In this document: positions 17,386 to 26,262 of the stretch, piece by piece
Position numbering within the stretch: position 1 is the stretch's first letter
Layout: the number at the start of each line of letters is the position of its first letter
Assembly (NCBI GenBank): GCA_038319215.1
Contig: JBBQCZ010000004.1
Span: 17,400 to 81,399 of the forward strand
Direction: 5' to 3'
Origin: Bact-19 sp038319215
GTDB lineage: Bacteria; Bacteroidota; Bacteroidia; Bacteroidales; ML635J-15
DNA: 64,000 nucleotides
Notes under the pieces: model-generated
The model's input: only the letters and a program-made list of their open reading frames with translations
Told to the model about the DNA's origin: nothing
Database searches by the model: none
Translations under genes and position numbers: made by a program

Positions 17386-18822
17386 ATGAAAAAGATTTTA
17401 ACTGTTTTGGGTTTGGTAATTTTTATACAAACCAGTTTTGCTCAAACATACAGTCCTGTTTCTTTAGGCAATAAATATCATTACACTTGTGATACTACAA
17501 ATGTAATTTTTACTGTTTTTACTGATTCAATTTCAGTAAATGGCAATGATACTTTGTTTTACCTTAACAGAATTGTTGTACCTTGTGATACTATTGAAGA
17601 TATTTCTGTTTATCAAGAATATTCTTACGGTACAAATTCAATTTTTCTTAAAAACCAACCGATATTTTTAGAAAGACAATTTGTTAAAACAGATTCGACC
17701 CTTTGGTTCTATTCTCCTAATAGCTTTGTAGTTTATCCAGAAAAAGATATTGATGAGTCGTGGTTATACGATACCATTAATAATATTACAGCAACAGTAA
17801 AATCGAGAAATGCAGAAACGGTGCTTGGCGAATCCGATATTGTTACTCTTTTTCTGTTATCAACAGGCGATACTGTTTTGCTTTCTCAAAATTATGGATT
17901 TTTAAAATTTCCGATCGGATATGGCAATTATTTCCGTCTCATTGGAATTGAAGGAGTCAATAATTTAGGCCTACACATGGGCGATTATAGAAGCTTTTTT
18001 GATTACTCTGTGGGAGATAGTTTTGTATATTGGGAAACAGATCAGAATCCCGAAGCTTCCGGAGATAACACCAAACATTATCATTATAGCATTACTGCAA
18101 AGAATGTCTATTCTGATTACATCGAATATGAAATCTCTGGGTATTATTGTGTTGTTCTATGGGAATGTGTGGGACATGTTGATTTTACTGATGTTATTAG
18201 ATATGGGACAGGTTATACCGATCAATATTTCGGATATTCATATCAATTATCAAATAGGTTTGGACTGGAATATTTTTCACAGATCAGATATTTCAATGAC
18301 GGTAGAGAAGTGGTGGATGGAATTCCTTCAATTCTTAAAAACTTTGTTTCCGAGGGTTTGCATGAAGATGTTTTGCTAGAAGTTGAGTCTTGTCAAGGTG
18401 GAAGTTTATCCTGTCAATGTTCTAATAGCGGTTGGTGTAACTTTCTCAGGCTAGAAGAAGGTTTAGGATTGATTTATGACAAAACTTGTGGATTTGAAAA
18501 TTTTAATGGAACAGAGCTCCTTCAGTTTGTACACGATGGAATTACTATTTATAATGTACTAACATCAGCACCCGAAAAAGAAATTCATAAGACAATTTCT
18601 AGCGCATTTCCCAACCCTGCGCAAAATACAATAACATTAACCTACGACGGCGAATTCAATTATGCTGAAATAATTACAATTACAGGCGAAACAATTAAAA
18701 CTATTCCAGAATTATTAACAAATGAAACCATAATAAATATAAGTGATTTGAAGGCAGGAATATATTTTGTCAGATTTAAAGGAGAGAATACATCTCAAGT
18801 AATTAAAATGTACGTAAATTAG
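17386..18822 (+). CDS. Secreted protein with T9SS type A sorting domain
   Basis: This 478-residue protein has a signal peptide (MKKILTVLGLVIFIQTSFAQ) and a C-terminal type IX sorting domain over about the last 75 residues (SAFPNPAQNTITLTYDGEF ... ISDLKAGIYFVRFKGENTSQVIKMYV). The middle part is Tyr/Asp-rich beta-type sequence I do not recognise, with a Cys cluster CQGGSLSCQCSNSGWC near residue 355. It should be exported across the outer membrane by T9SS and anchored or released. The radical SAM gene follows 39 bases downstream on the same strand and may be co-transcribed. Confidence 0.85.
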   Translation: MKKILTVLGLVIFIQTSFAQTYSPVSLGNKYHYTCDTTNVIFTVFTDSISVNGNDTLFYLNRIVVPCDTIEDISVYQEYSYGTNSIFLKNQPIFLERQFVKTDSTLWFYSPNSFVVYPEKDIDESWLYDTINNITATVKSRNAETVLGESDIVTLFLLSTGDTVLLSQNYGFLKFPIGYGNYFRLIGIEGVNNLGLHMGDYRSFFDYSVGDSFVYWETDQNPEASGDNTKHYHYSITAKNVYSDYIEYEISGYYCVVLWECVGHVDFTDVIRYGTGYTDQYFGYSYQLSNRFGLEYFSQIRYFNDGREVVDGIPSILKNFVSEGLHEDVLLEVESCQGGSLSCQCSNSGWCNFLRLEEGLGLIYDKTCGFENFNGTELLQFVHDGITIYNVLTSAPEKEIHKTISSAFPNPAQNTITLTYDGEFNYAEIITITGETIKTIPELLTNETIINISDLKAGIYFVRFKGENTSQVIKMYVN

Positions 18823-18861
18823 TGTTGTTGTTATTTTTTTCTAAATTTACGATTTAAACAC

Positions 18862-19860
18862 ATGACTAAATTACTATTACCACATATTGCACTCGAACTA
18901 AATAATTCTTGCAATCAAGATTGTGTTTTCTGTTATAATCATTTAGAACATCAAGAATTAAATTCAGGTGGCAATTATAAAAGACTAATAAAGGTTCTTA
19001 AGCAAATATACTCCGACATATCTGTTGGAAGTATAACTTTTACCGGCGGAGAGCCAATGCTTGAGCCGCGTCTTGTAGAACTCGTTCTTTATGCCAAAAT
19101 GAAAAAGTCGCTTACAACAATTATTTCTAACGGAACATTGTTTTCTGATGCAAAAATTAAAGAACTCCTTCTTGTAAAAAACGATTTGTTTCAATTGCCT
19201 ATTCACAGCTATATTGCTGATGTGCATGATAGAATGACTGGTTTGCAAGGTTCGCATAAAAAATCGATTGAGGCTATAAGAAAACTATTAGCAGCAAACT
19301 CCTATGTTGTAGCAGTAATTGTTCTTACCCGCTATAATATGGAAAATATTGATAAAACAATGCAGTTTATTGCGGAGCTAGGCATTAATCAAATTTCTGT
19401 AGATAGATACAATATTGGTGGAAAAAACAAGTATAAGTATAGAGAGATTCTGCCAGATAAAGATGAGATCAAAAAAGCATATATATTAATTAATAGTACT
19501 GCTAAAAGTTTGAATCTAAAACTAAGCTCAAATGTTTGCACTCCACATTGCTTTTTAAGCCCTGTCGATTTTCCGTTTATACGCTTTGGCAATTGCCCTG
19601 AAGATCCATTACATTTTCCTATAACTGTTGATTGCGATGGCGGTGTAAGGGTCTGCAATCACAGCCCTATAATTGCAGGAAGTATTTTCAAAGAAAAACT
19701 TGCAGACATTCTTGATTCACAGTATGTTAAATCGTGGAACAAAAACATTCCTGATTTGTGTGCAGATTGTGATTTATGGAAGAATTGTAGGGGAGGATGC
19801 AGAGCCGCATCAGAACAAACAGGAGGAACTAATTCCATGGTGGACCCAATAATCCCATGA
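18862..19860 (+). CDS. Radical SAM/SPASM domain protein
   Basis: This 332-residue enzyme has the radical SAM cluster ligands C17, C21 and C24 (CNQDCVFC), a following GG-E motif in SITFTGGEPML, and a C-terminal SPASM-type domain with additional cysteines (CDGGVRVCNHS, then CADCDLWKNCRGGC, residues about 300-313) for auxiliary iron-sulfur clusters. Members modify peptides or proteins (thioether links, C-C links) or, in heme pathways, tetrapyrroles. No short precursor peptide gene was found beside it. The only close partner is the T9SS-secreted protein upstream, which carries a Cys-rich segment; a substrate relationship would be speculation. Target unknown. Confidence 0.85.
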   Translation: MTKLLLPHIALELNNSCNQDCVFCYNHLEHQELNSGGNYKRLIKVLKQIYSDISVGSITFTGGEPMLEPRLVELVLYAKMKKSLTTIISNGTLFSDAKIKELLLVKNDLFQLPIHSYIADVHDRMTGLQGSHKKSIEAIRKLLAANSYVVAVIVLTRYNMENIDKTMQFIAELGINQISVDRYNIGGKNKYKYREILPDKDEIKKAYILINSTAKSLNLKLSSNVCTPHCFLSPVDFPFIRFGNCPEDPLHFPITVDCDGGVRVCNHSPIIAGSIFKEKLADILDSQYVKSWNKNIPDLCADCDLWKNCRGGCRAASEQTGGTNSMVDPIIP

Positions 19861-20065
19861 TAATCTCGAAAAGTGAGTAGAAAAAACCATGTTTTTGCAT
19901 ATTTTTTTTTGTGAAAATCAATTTAATCTGACTCAAAATTGTTAATAAATCTTTCTGATTTAGAATAACGACATTGTTAATCGCTCAAAAAATGTCTTTA
20001 TGTGTGTTGATACGCCTGAGTTTTATGATTCTTGACTTCATTTGTAATTAATTGTTGAAAAAATA

Positions 20066-20094
20066 TTGTGTTAACGAAAATTATATTATTTTTG
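20066..20094 (+). promoter_or_regulatory. Promoter of the rplM-rpsI-rpsB-tsf operon
   Basis: TTG at 20066-20068 and TATTTTTG at 20087-20094, 18 bases apart. The transcript would start near 20099, giving a leader of about 60 bases before rplM. Confidence 0.72.
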
Positions 20095-20159
20095 CAGTCC
20101 GTTTGGTCATCCAGCCTATGGGGTAAATATTTATTATATTAATTAAAATTTACAAAGTA
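20095..20159 (+). promoter_or_regulatory. Possible rplM 5' leader (regulatory RNA)
   Basis: The first third of the leader is G+C-richer than its surroundings and can form a short helix (ATCC with GGGT around 20108-20123), followed by an A/T-only stretch up to the GTG start. An autoregulatory L13 leader is possible, and from memory such leaders have been proposed in Bacteroidia, but the helix seen here is weak. Confidence 0.3.
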
Positions 20160-20615
20160 GTGAAAACATTGAAGTACAGAACATTATCAGCAAATAAAGA
20201 AACTGTTAACAAACAGTGGTTTATTGTTGACGCAGAAGGAGAAATTCTTGGCCGTTTAGCAGCAAGAGTAGCTATCGTTCTTCGCGGAAAGCACAAAACT
20301 GATTACACACCACACGTAGATTGTGGCGATAATGTGATAATTATTAATGCTGAAAAAATTCGCCTAACAGGCAATAAACTTGCAGATAAAGTTTATATCA
20401 GACATTCAGGCTATCCAGGTGGTCAAAAATCAACAACTGCTCAAGAGATGTTAGACAAACATCCTGAAAGAGTTCTTGAAAAAGCCATTAAAGGTATGTT
20501 GCCTAAAAATAGTTTAGGTGCTGAATTATTCAGAAATTTATATGTTTATGTTGGTACTGAGCACAAACAAGAGGCTCAGAAACCAGCGAAGTTGGACTTA
20601 AATACAATTAAATAG
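20160..20615 (+). CDS. rplM: 50S ribosomal protein L13
   Basis: The 151-residue large-subunit protein L13 with the family signatures WFIVDAEGEILGRLAARVA and TPHVDCGDNVIIINAEK, and the C-terminal half with GMLPKNSLGAELFRNLYVYVG. The start is GTG at 20160; the next in-frame ATG is too far downstream to be the start. It is the first gene of a four-gene ribosomal operon, four bases ahead of rpsI. Confidence 0.96.
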   Translation: MKTLKYRTLSANKETVNKQWFIVDAEGEILGRLAARVAIVLRGKHKTDYTPHVDCGDNVIIINAEKIRLTGNKLADKVYIRHSGYPGGQKSTTAQEMLDKHPERVLEKAIKGMLPKNSLGAELFRNLYVYVGTEHKQEAQKPAKLDLNTIK

Positions 20616-20619
20616 CATT

Positions 20620-21006
20620 ATGGAAGTTTTTAATGCATTAGGCCGCAGAAAAGCCGCTGTCGCAAGAGTTTATCTTAGCGAGGGCAAAGGTAACATTACA
20701 ATTAATAATAAAAAACTGGAAGAATATTTCCCGATTATGCAACTTCAGTATATCGTGAAACAACCTTTCTTAACTTTAGACAAGCTAGAAAGCTGGGATG
20801 TTAAAGCTAACATCGATGGCGGAGGTATCAGCGGACAAGCAGAAGCTTTACGTTTAGGTATATCTAGAGCTTTGCTTAAAGTTGACCCAGACTATCGCGC
20901 AAGTTTAAAACCACTAGGTTTTCTTACTCGTGATCCAAGGGTTGTTGAAAGAAAAAAACCGGGACAGAAAAAAGCCCGCAAAAGATTCCAGTTCTCTAAA
21001 CGTTAG
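20620..21006 (+). CDS. rpsI: 30S ribosomal protein S9
   Basis: The 128-residue small-subunit protein S9. The start MEVFNALGRRKAAVARVYLSEGKGNI and the strongly basic C-terminal tail ending KRFQFSKR, which reaches the P-site tRNA, are diagnostic. It begins four bases after rplM. A 110-base gap with a structured RNA element separates it from rpsB. Confidence 0.97.
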   Translation: MEVFNALGRRKAAVARVYLSEGKGNITINNKKLEEYFPIMQLQYIVKQPFLTLDKLESWDVKANIDGGGISGQAEALRLGISRALLKVDPDYRASLKPLGFLTRDPRVVERKKPGQKKARKRFQFSKR

Positions 21007-21032
21007 TATTTTAGTGAGTTATAAATCAAGTT

Positions 21033-21090
21033 TAGTATCTAAATTGTCCGGACAGACCATTATTTGGCTCTACCGGTCAATTGTTACTAC
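21033..21090 (+). ncRNA. Structured RNA leader before rpsB
   Basis: A segmented hairpin occupies the rpsI-rpsB gap. The outer helix TAGTA/TACTA is followed by AATTG/CAATT and CCGG/CCGG separated by small internal loops (TCTA opposite GT, T opposite T). The apical helix AGACCA/TGGCTCT carries a bulged C and a TTATT loop. There is no T run, so it is not a terminator. Position suggests translational feedback by ribosomal protein S2; that assignment is inference. Confidence 0.6.
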
Positions 21091-21116
21091 AGAAAGTAAA
21101 CTTTAAATTAAAAAAA

Positions 21117-21950
21117 ATGCCAAGAGTAAGTTTTGATCAATTACTTGACGCAGGTGTTCATTTTGGACATCTAAAGCGTAAATGGAATCCATCTATGGCT
21201 CCTTACATTTTCATGGAGCGAAATGGTATTCACATTATTGACCTGCACAAAACAGCTATCAAAATTGATGAAGCTGCAAATGCAATGAAAAACATTGCAA
21301 AATCAGGTCGTAAGATTCTTTTCGTTGCAACAAAAAAACAGGCTAAAGATATTGTTGCTGAAGAAGTAGCAAAAATCAACATGCCTTACGTTACAGAACG
21401 TTGGCCAGGTGGAATGCTTACAAATTTCCCAACTATTCGTAAAGCGGTTAAGAAAATGTCTTTAATAGACAAAAGTCATGTTGATGGTACTTTTGAGTCT
21501 CTCTCTAAACGTGAGAAACTACAAATTACTCGTCAAAGAGCAAAATTAGAAAAGAACTTAGGTTCAATCTCTGATTTGTCAAGATTACCAGCTGCAATTT
21601 TTATAGTTGACGTAATGAAAGAAAAAATTGCTGTTAGAGAAGCTATGAGATTAGGTATTCCTGTATTCGCTATGGTTGATACAAATTCAGATCCTAAACC
21701 TATCGATTTCCCAATTCCAGCAAACGACGATGCTTCAAAATCAATTCAGTTGATTCTAAGTATTATGTGCCAAGCCATTAAAGAAGGTCTAAGCGAAAGA
21801 AGCGTAGAAAAAGAAAGTACTGCGAAATCAGTAGATGAAGTTGGCGAAGAATCAATGGAAGAAAAAAGAGCTTCACGTACTAGAACTAGAGCTAAAAAAG
21901 AAAATCATGCTGCTGAAATAGTTTCTAAAGAAGACAAAACAGAAGAATAA
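21117..21950 (+). CDS. rpsB: 30S ribosomal protein S2
   Basis: The 277-residue small-subunit protein S2 (MPRVSFDQLLDAGVHFGHLKRKWNP). The core with RWPGGMLTNFPTIRKAVKKM and VDTNSDPKPIDFPIPANDDA is typical. The C-terminal about 50 residues are a charged extension rich in Glu, Lys and Arg, common in Bacteroidetes S2. The start at 21117 (rather than an in-frame upstream codon at 21081) matches the family start, and the earlier codon would fall in the structured leader region. Confidence 0.96.
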   Translation: MPRVSFDQLLDAGVHFGHLKRKWNPSMAPYIFMERNGIHIIDLHKTAIKIDEAANAMKNIAKSGRKILFVATKKQAKDIVAEEVAKINMPYVTERWPGGMLTNFPTIRKAVKKMSLIDKSHVDGTFESLSKREKLQITRQRAKLEKNLGSISDLSRLPAAIFIVDVMKEKIAVREAMRLGIPVFAMVDTNSDPKPIDFPIPANDDASKSIQLILSIMCQAIKEGLSERSVEKESTAKSVDEVGEESMEEKRASRTRTRAKKENHAAEIVSKEDKTEE

Positions 21951-21975
21951 TTAAAAACTTTTAAATTAAACAAAA

Positions 21976-22803
21976 ATGGCAAATATAACTGCTGCTGATG
22001 TTGGCAAATTAAGACAAATGACCGGTGCTGGGATGATGGATTGCAAAAAAGCTTTAGTAGAAGCTGAAGGCGATTTTGAAAGAGCCAAAGACCTTATCCG
22101 TGAAAAAGGCCTTGCTATTGCTAACAAAAGAGCTGACAGGGATGCATCAGAAGGTGCTGTGTTAGCAACAACTGTTAAGGATAATACTATAGGCGTAATG
22201 ATCGCTCTAAATTGTGAAACTGATTTTGTTGCTAAAAATATAGATTTCGTTTCATTAGCAAAAACTATACTTGATACTGCTGCAAAAGAACTTCCTTCTG
22301 ACCTTGAAGCTCTTAAAGCCTGTACTATCAATGGAAAAACTATTGGCGAAATAGTTGTTGAAAGATCTGGTATCACTGGCGAAAAAATGGAAATCGCTTG
22401 TTATGAAAAAATTGAAGCTGCTCAAGTTAGCTCATATATCCACATGGGTAGTAAATTAGCTACAATGGTTGGTCTTAACAAAGTCGTTGATCCTAAAGTT
22501 GGTTTTGGAGTTGCAATGCAAATTGCTGCTATGAATCCTGTTGCTATTGATAAAGACTACGTTTCTCAGGCTGTTATGGATAAAGAACTTGAAATCGGTC
22601 GCGAACAAGCTCGTAACGAAGGTAAACCAGAAGAATTACTTGATAAAATAGCTCAAGGTAAACTTCAAAAATTCTTTAAAGATTCTACTTTGCTAAATCA
22701 AGAATTCGTTCAAGAAGGTAAAATTACTGTTAAGGAATATTTACAAAAACAGGAAAAAGACCTTACTGTTACAAGTTTCAAAAGATACGGTCTTTCTAAC
22801 TAA
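21976..22803 (+). CDS. tsf: Elongation factor Ts
   Basis: The 275-residue nucleotide-exchange factor of EF-Tu. The start ANITAADVGKLRQMTGAGMMDCKKALVEAEGDFERAKDLIREKG is the UBA-like EF-Tu-binding domain, followed by two dimerisation core subdomains (CETDFVAKN and the HMGSKLATMVGL region). It follows rpsB by 25 bases as in most bacteria and ends the operon; a strong terminator follows. Confidence 0.97.
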   Translation: MANITAADVGKLRQMTGAGMMDCKKALVEAEGDFERAKDLIREKGLAIANKRADRDASEGAVLATTVKDNTIGVMIALNCETDFVAKNIDFVSLAKTILDTAAKELPSDLEALKACTINGKTIGEIVVERSGITGEKMEIACYEKIEAAQVSSYIHMGSKLATMVGLNKVVDPKVGFGVAMQIAAMNPVAIDKDYVSQAVMDKELEIGREQARNEGKPEELLDKIAQGKLQKFFKDSTLLNQEFVQEGKITVKEYLQKQEKDLTVTSFKRYGLSN

Positions 22804-22824
22804 TCGAAAAATAAAAACATATTT

Positions 22825-22862
22825 AAAGGCTGTTCGCTTAATAGTGGACAGCCTTTTTTGTT
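22825..22862 (+). terminator. Terminator of the rplM-tsf operon
   Basis: AAAGGCTGTTCGC pairs with GTGGACAGCCTTT around a TTAATA loop, followed by T6-G-T6. Confidence 0.88.
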
Positions 22863-22900
22863 TTTTATTAGCATAAGCTAATTGCTATCGTTCAAATTGT

Positions 22901-22908
22901 TATTTTTG
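22901..22908 (+). promoter_or_regulatory. -7 element of the miaB promoter
   Basis: TATTTTTG, with TTG at 22882 as a possible -33 element (spacer about 16). Confidence 0.55.
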
Positions 22909-22925
22909 CATTCAAATTATTTGTG

Positions 22926-24245
22926 ATGAATAAAAAAGTATATATCGAAACTTATGGTTGTCAAATGAATGTGGCAGATTCGGAAACTGTTGCCGGAATA
23001 ATGCATTCACGAAGCTATACTGCCGAAACCAAAATTGATAATGCAGATGTTATTATTATTAATACATGCTCGGTTCGTGATAATGCTGAAAAAAAAATAT
23101 GGAATCGTCTTGATTTTATTAAGAGCCTAAAAAGAAAAAATAAAAAGCTAAAGGTCGGTATTATTGGTTGCATGGCTCAAAGAATAGCGGATAAACTTCT
23201 TGAACATCCTGTTGTTGACTTTGTTGCAGGACCTGATGCATACCGTAATTTACCCGATTTAGTTAATGAGACAGATATTGAACTAAAATCTCATAATACG
23301 GAATTTGATATTACTGAAACATATTCTGGAATAGAACAACTTAAAATGGGAAGTGATGAAATCTCTGGTTTTGTTGCAATAACTCGTGGTTGTAATAATT
23401 TTTGCTCATATTGCATTGTGCCATATACACGCGGACGAGAACGTAGTAGTTCATACAAAGATATTATTGCGGAGGTAGAAAGTCTTGCAAAAAAAGGATT
23501 TAAAGAAGTAACTCTGTTAGGTCAGAATGTTAATTCATATCTTTTTGAAGATGCAGAAAACAAGGTAGATTTCCCAAAATTGATTGAAATGGTTGCTGGT
23601 GCAGCTCCTCAAATGCGTGTTAGATTTACAACTTCGCACCCAAAAGACATTTCCGATTTATTAATTGACGTAATTGCAAGAAATAATAATATTTGCAATC
23701 ACATTCATCTTCCAGTTCAATCAGGGAGTAATAAGATTCTGGAATTAATGAACAGAAAATATACTCGTGAATGGTATCTAGAAAGAATAGAAACAATAGT
23801 AAAAAAGATTCCTGATTGTGGATTGTCCTCAGATATTTTCTGTGGATTTTCGGAAGAAACTGAGGCGGATTTTCAGTTAACATTAGACCTAATGAACATT
23901 GTGGGTTACGATCTAGCCTTTATGTTTAAATACTCTGTTCGTCCAGGAACTGCCGCGGCAAAGAACTTAGTTGATGATGTGCCGGAGGAAATAAAGAAAG
24001 AAAGGTTAAGCCGAATGATTAAGATGCAGAATAAAATTTCATTATCAAAAAATCGCGCTGATATTGGTAGTGTATTTGAAGTTTTAGTAGAAGGTCGCTC
24101 TAAAAGATCTGAAGAAATGCTTTTTGGTAGAACGCAACAGAATAAAGTGGTTGTATTCCCATCAAAAGACGCAAAAAGAGGCGATTTCGTTAATGTTAAA
24201 ATTTCAGATGCTAGCTCTGCTACGTTAAAAGGAAATATTGTGTAA
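22926..24245 (+). CDS. miaB: tRNA-2-methylthio-N6-dimethylallyladenosine synthase MiaB
   Basis: This 439-residue methylthiotransferase adds the 2-methylthio group to i6A37 in tRNA. The N-terminal UPF0004 domain carries the three auxiliary-cluster cysteines (YGCQMN, NTCSVRD, IGCMAQR). The radical SAM domain shows CNNFCSYC with the following IVPYTRGRERS, and the C-terminal TRAM RNA-binding domain covers about residues 375-439. Start ATG at 22926; a GTG one codon earlier is less likely. The AhpD-like gene follows 15 bases downstream and is probably co-transcribed. Confidence 0.96.
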   Translation: MNKKVYIETYGCQMNVADSETVAGIMHSRSYTAETKIDNADVIIINTCSVRDNAEKKIWNRLDFIKSLKRKNKKLKVGIIGCMAQRIADKLLEHPVVDFVAGPDAYRNLPDLVNETDIELKSHNTEFDITETYSGIEQLKMGSDEISGFVAITRGCNNFCSYCIVPYTRGRERSSSYKDIIAEVESLAKKGFKEVTLLGQNVNSYLFEDAENKVDFPKLIEMVAGAAPQMRVRFTTSHPKDISDLLIDVIARNNNICNHIHLPVQSGSNKILELMNRKYTREWYLERIETIVKKIPDCGLSSDIFCGFSEETEADFQLTLDLMNIVGYDLAFMFKYSVRPGTAAAKNLVDDVPEEIKKERLSRMIKMQNKISLSKNRADIGSVFEVLVEGRSKRSEEMLFGRTQQNKVVVFPSKDAKRGDFVNVKISDASSATLKGNIV

Positions 24246-24260
24246 TAAAAAATCTGTTAT

Positions 24261-24605
24261 ATGAGCCAAATAAATGAATTCAGAGAATATCGATCTAAAA
24301 TGAACGAAAAGCTTTTAAACTCTGATAATAAAGTAATAAAAAGACTCTACAGTCTCGACACTCTTACTTATCAGGATTCTGCTTTAGATGTAAAAACAAA
24401 AGAAATGCTAGGTCTTGTATCTTCAATGGTTTTGCGTTGCGACGATTGTGTAAAATATCATCTTGAAACTTGTCACAAACTTGGTGTTAGCACAGATGAA
24501 ATATTAGATATTTTTGGCGTTGCTAATGTTGTTGGAGGCACAATTGTAATTCCTCATACACGTCGAGCCCTCGAATTCTGGGAATTGCTCGAGCAGGAAA
24601 AATAA
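24261..24605 (+). CDS. Carboxymuconolactone decarboxylase/AhpD-like protein
   Basis: This 114-residue protein has the CMD domain with the AhpD-type CxxC and neighbouring histidine (RCDDCVKYHLETCHKLG, residues about 57-74). Family members are small helical proteins that act in peroxide or thiol chemistry or as decarboxylases. With only this domain the substrate cannot be given; a redox function is the likeliest because both cysteines and the histidine are present. It is the second gene of a probable miaB operon. Confidence 0.85.
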   Translation: MSQINEFREYRSKMNEKLLNSDNKVIKRLYSLDTLTYQDSALDVKTKEMLGLVSSMVLRCDDCVKYHLETCHKLGVSTDEILDIFGVANVVGGTIVIPHTRRALEFWELLEQEK

Positions 24606-24797
24606 GCTATTTTTCTTATTTCTTTATCCTTCCACCAAATATATTCCTAAAAACATACTAAAAGCAGTTGCTAGATTCGTTATTAGTCTAATTAGCATTT
24701 TGTTATTTGTCATTAAAACCTATTAAATGAATAAAAATTTACCTGAATTAACATTAGTTCAATTTTTAAATTTTATTCACTTTAAAAAATTAATGAC

Positions 24798-25478
24798 ATG
24801 GAAACAAAAAAGTCACCTAAAGTCAATCTTGAAAAAAAGAGAGTTTTTTTCCTAGAAATAGGTTTTATTTTTGCAATGGGCATCTGCTTAGTGGCATTTG
24901 AATGGTCAAATGAAGAAATCACAGAAAATGTTTATGAAAATAGTACAATTGATCTGACAATTGAATCTGAGATTGTCAATACTTATGTTGCCCCACCACC
25001 ACCACCACCACCAATTGTAATCCCAGAAACAATAACAATTAATCCTAACAATTCTAAATCCGACACAGCATCAAGTAGTTTTAACGAAGGGTATACAATA
25101 ATTCCTAGAGAAAAAACAAAAGTTGATATTATTGAAATTCCTACAGAGGAAGAAGTGGTTTTTAATATCGGTCTTGTTGACAAAAAGCCAATTTTTCCAG
25201 GAGGCGAGGCAGCATTGCTTAAGTTTATTGGAGACAATACAAAATATCCTGCAATTCCAAAAGAGAACGGCATTCAAGGCAAAGTTTACATTCAGTTTGT
25301 TATTGGCCGGGATGGCAAAGTTGGCAATCTAACGATTATTAAAAGCATAGATAAGTATCTTGATCAAGAAGCTTTAAGGGTTATTTCTATTCTTCCAGAT
25401 TGGACACCTGGAGTAAAAGGAGGAAAACTTGTTCCTGTTTCATTTATAATACCAATAAACTTTACGCTAAAATATTAA
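24798..25478 (+). CDS. Energy transducer TonB, first of a tandem pair
   Basis: This 226-residue TonB family protein has one N-terminal membrane anchor (residues about 16-36, VFFLEIGFIFAMGICLVAFEW), a proline run (PPPPPPPIVIPE) spanning periplasm, and a C-terminal TonB domain (about 135-226) with the signature VDKKPIFPGGEAALLKFIGDNTKYP and IQGKVYIQFVIGRDGKV. It would couple the proton motive force (through ExbB/ExbD, not in this window) to outer-membrane receptors. Paralogue directly downstream, 99 bases away, with the same architecture. Confidence 0.92.
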   Translation: METKKSPKVNLEKKRVFFLEIGFIFAMGICLVAFEWSNEEITENVYENSTIDLTIESEIVNTYVAPPPPPPPIVIPETITINPNNSKSDTASSSFNEGYTIIPREKTKVDIIEIPTEEEVVFNIGLVDKKPIFPGGEAALLKFIGDNTKYPAIPKENGIQGKVYIQFVIGRDGKVGNLTIIKSIDKYLDQEALRVISILPDWTPGVKGGKLVPVSFIIPINFTLKY

Positions 25479-25577
25479 TAAGTTTATTCAAAGTATTTAT
25501 GGAATTATAATTTCAATTGAATCTTTGAAGAAATTTTTTAAATAATTTTCGTTTAATTCTTATAAAAACTTACAGAC

Positions 25578-26261
25578 ATGAAAACAAAAAAAACAATTAA
25601 AGCAAATCTCGAAAAAAAGAGATTTCTTTTCCTTGAGTTAGGATTAGTACTCGCATTAGGGATGTGTTTCGCTGCGTTCGAATGGACAAGTGAAGAAACT
25701 TCAACAACCGATCTTGGCAATCTTAAAGAGTCATCTTATTTCGAAGAAGATGTTCAATTTACAGTACCACCACCTCCACCGGTAGTAAAACCTCTTGAAC
25801 CTGTTATAATTCCTGAAGTTATTTTGATAGTTGATAAACCAGTTATTGATGACAAGGATGTTTTTATAAACAATATAGATCCTGTTGTTCCAGTAATTAA
25901 AAAGCCAATTATTCCTGTAGATTTACCTGATGAAGAATTGGACGTAATAGATTATGTGAAAGTTGAAGTAAAACCAATATTTCCAGGTGGTGATGCAGCT
26001 TTACTTTCATTTATAAGCAAAAACACAGTTTATCCGCAAATTCCAAAGGAAAATGGTGTTGATGGAAAAGTATATGTGCGATTTGTAATTGATGTAACAG
26101 GGAAAGTTACAAATGTTTCCATAGCAAAAGGAGTAGATGCCTATCTAGATGCAGAAGCACTGCGGGTAGTATCAGCAATCCCAGCGTGGAGCCCTGGAAA
26201 ACAAAGAAATAAGCCAGTTCCAGTATCCTATATTATCCCAATAAATTTCAAGTTGATATAA
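25578..26261 (+). CDS. Energy transducer TonB, second of a tandem pair
   Basis: This 227-residue paralogue of the preceding gene shares the anchor start (ANLEKKRFLFLELGLVLALGM), a proline-rich linker (TVPPPPPVVKPLEP) and the TonB domain beginning EVKPIFPGGDAALLSFISKNTVYP. Linker sequences differ strongly while the two ends are alike, as expected for a tandem duplication followed by divergence in the periplasmic spacer. The stop codon at 26259-26261 is followed after one base by a 204-bp mobile repeat, so any native 3' untranslated region has been displaced. Confidence 0.92.
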   Translation: MKTKKTIKANLEKKRFLFLELGLVLALGMCFAAFEWTSEETSTTDLGNLKESSYFEEDVQFTVPPPPPVVKPLEPVIIPEVILIVDKPVIDDKDVFINNIDPVVPVIKKPIIPVDLPDEELDVIDYVKVEVKPIFPGGDAALLSFISKNTVYPQIPKENGVDGKVYVRFVIDVTGKVTNVSIAKGVDAYLDAEALRVVSAIPAWSPGKQRNKPVPVSYIIPINFKLI

Positions 26262-26262
26262 T

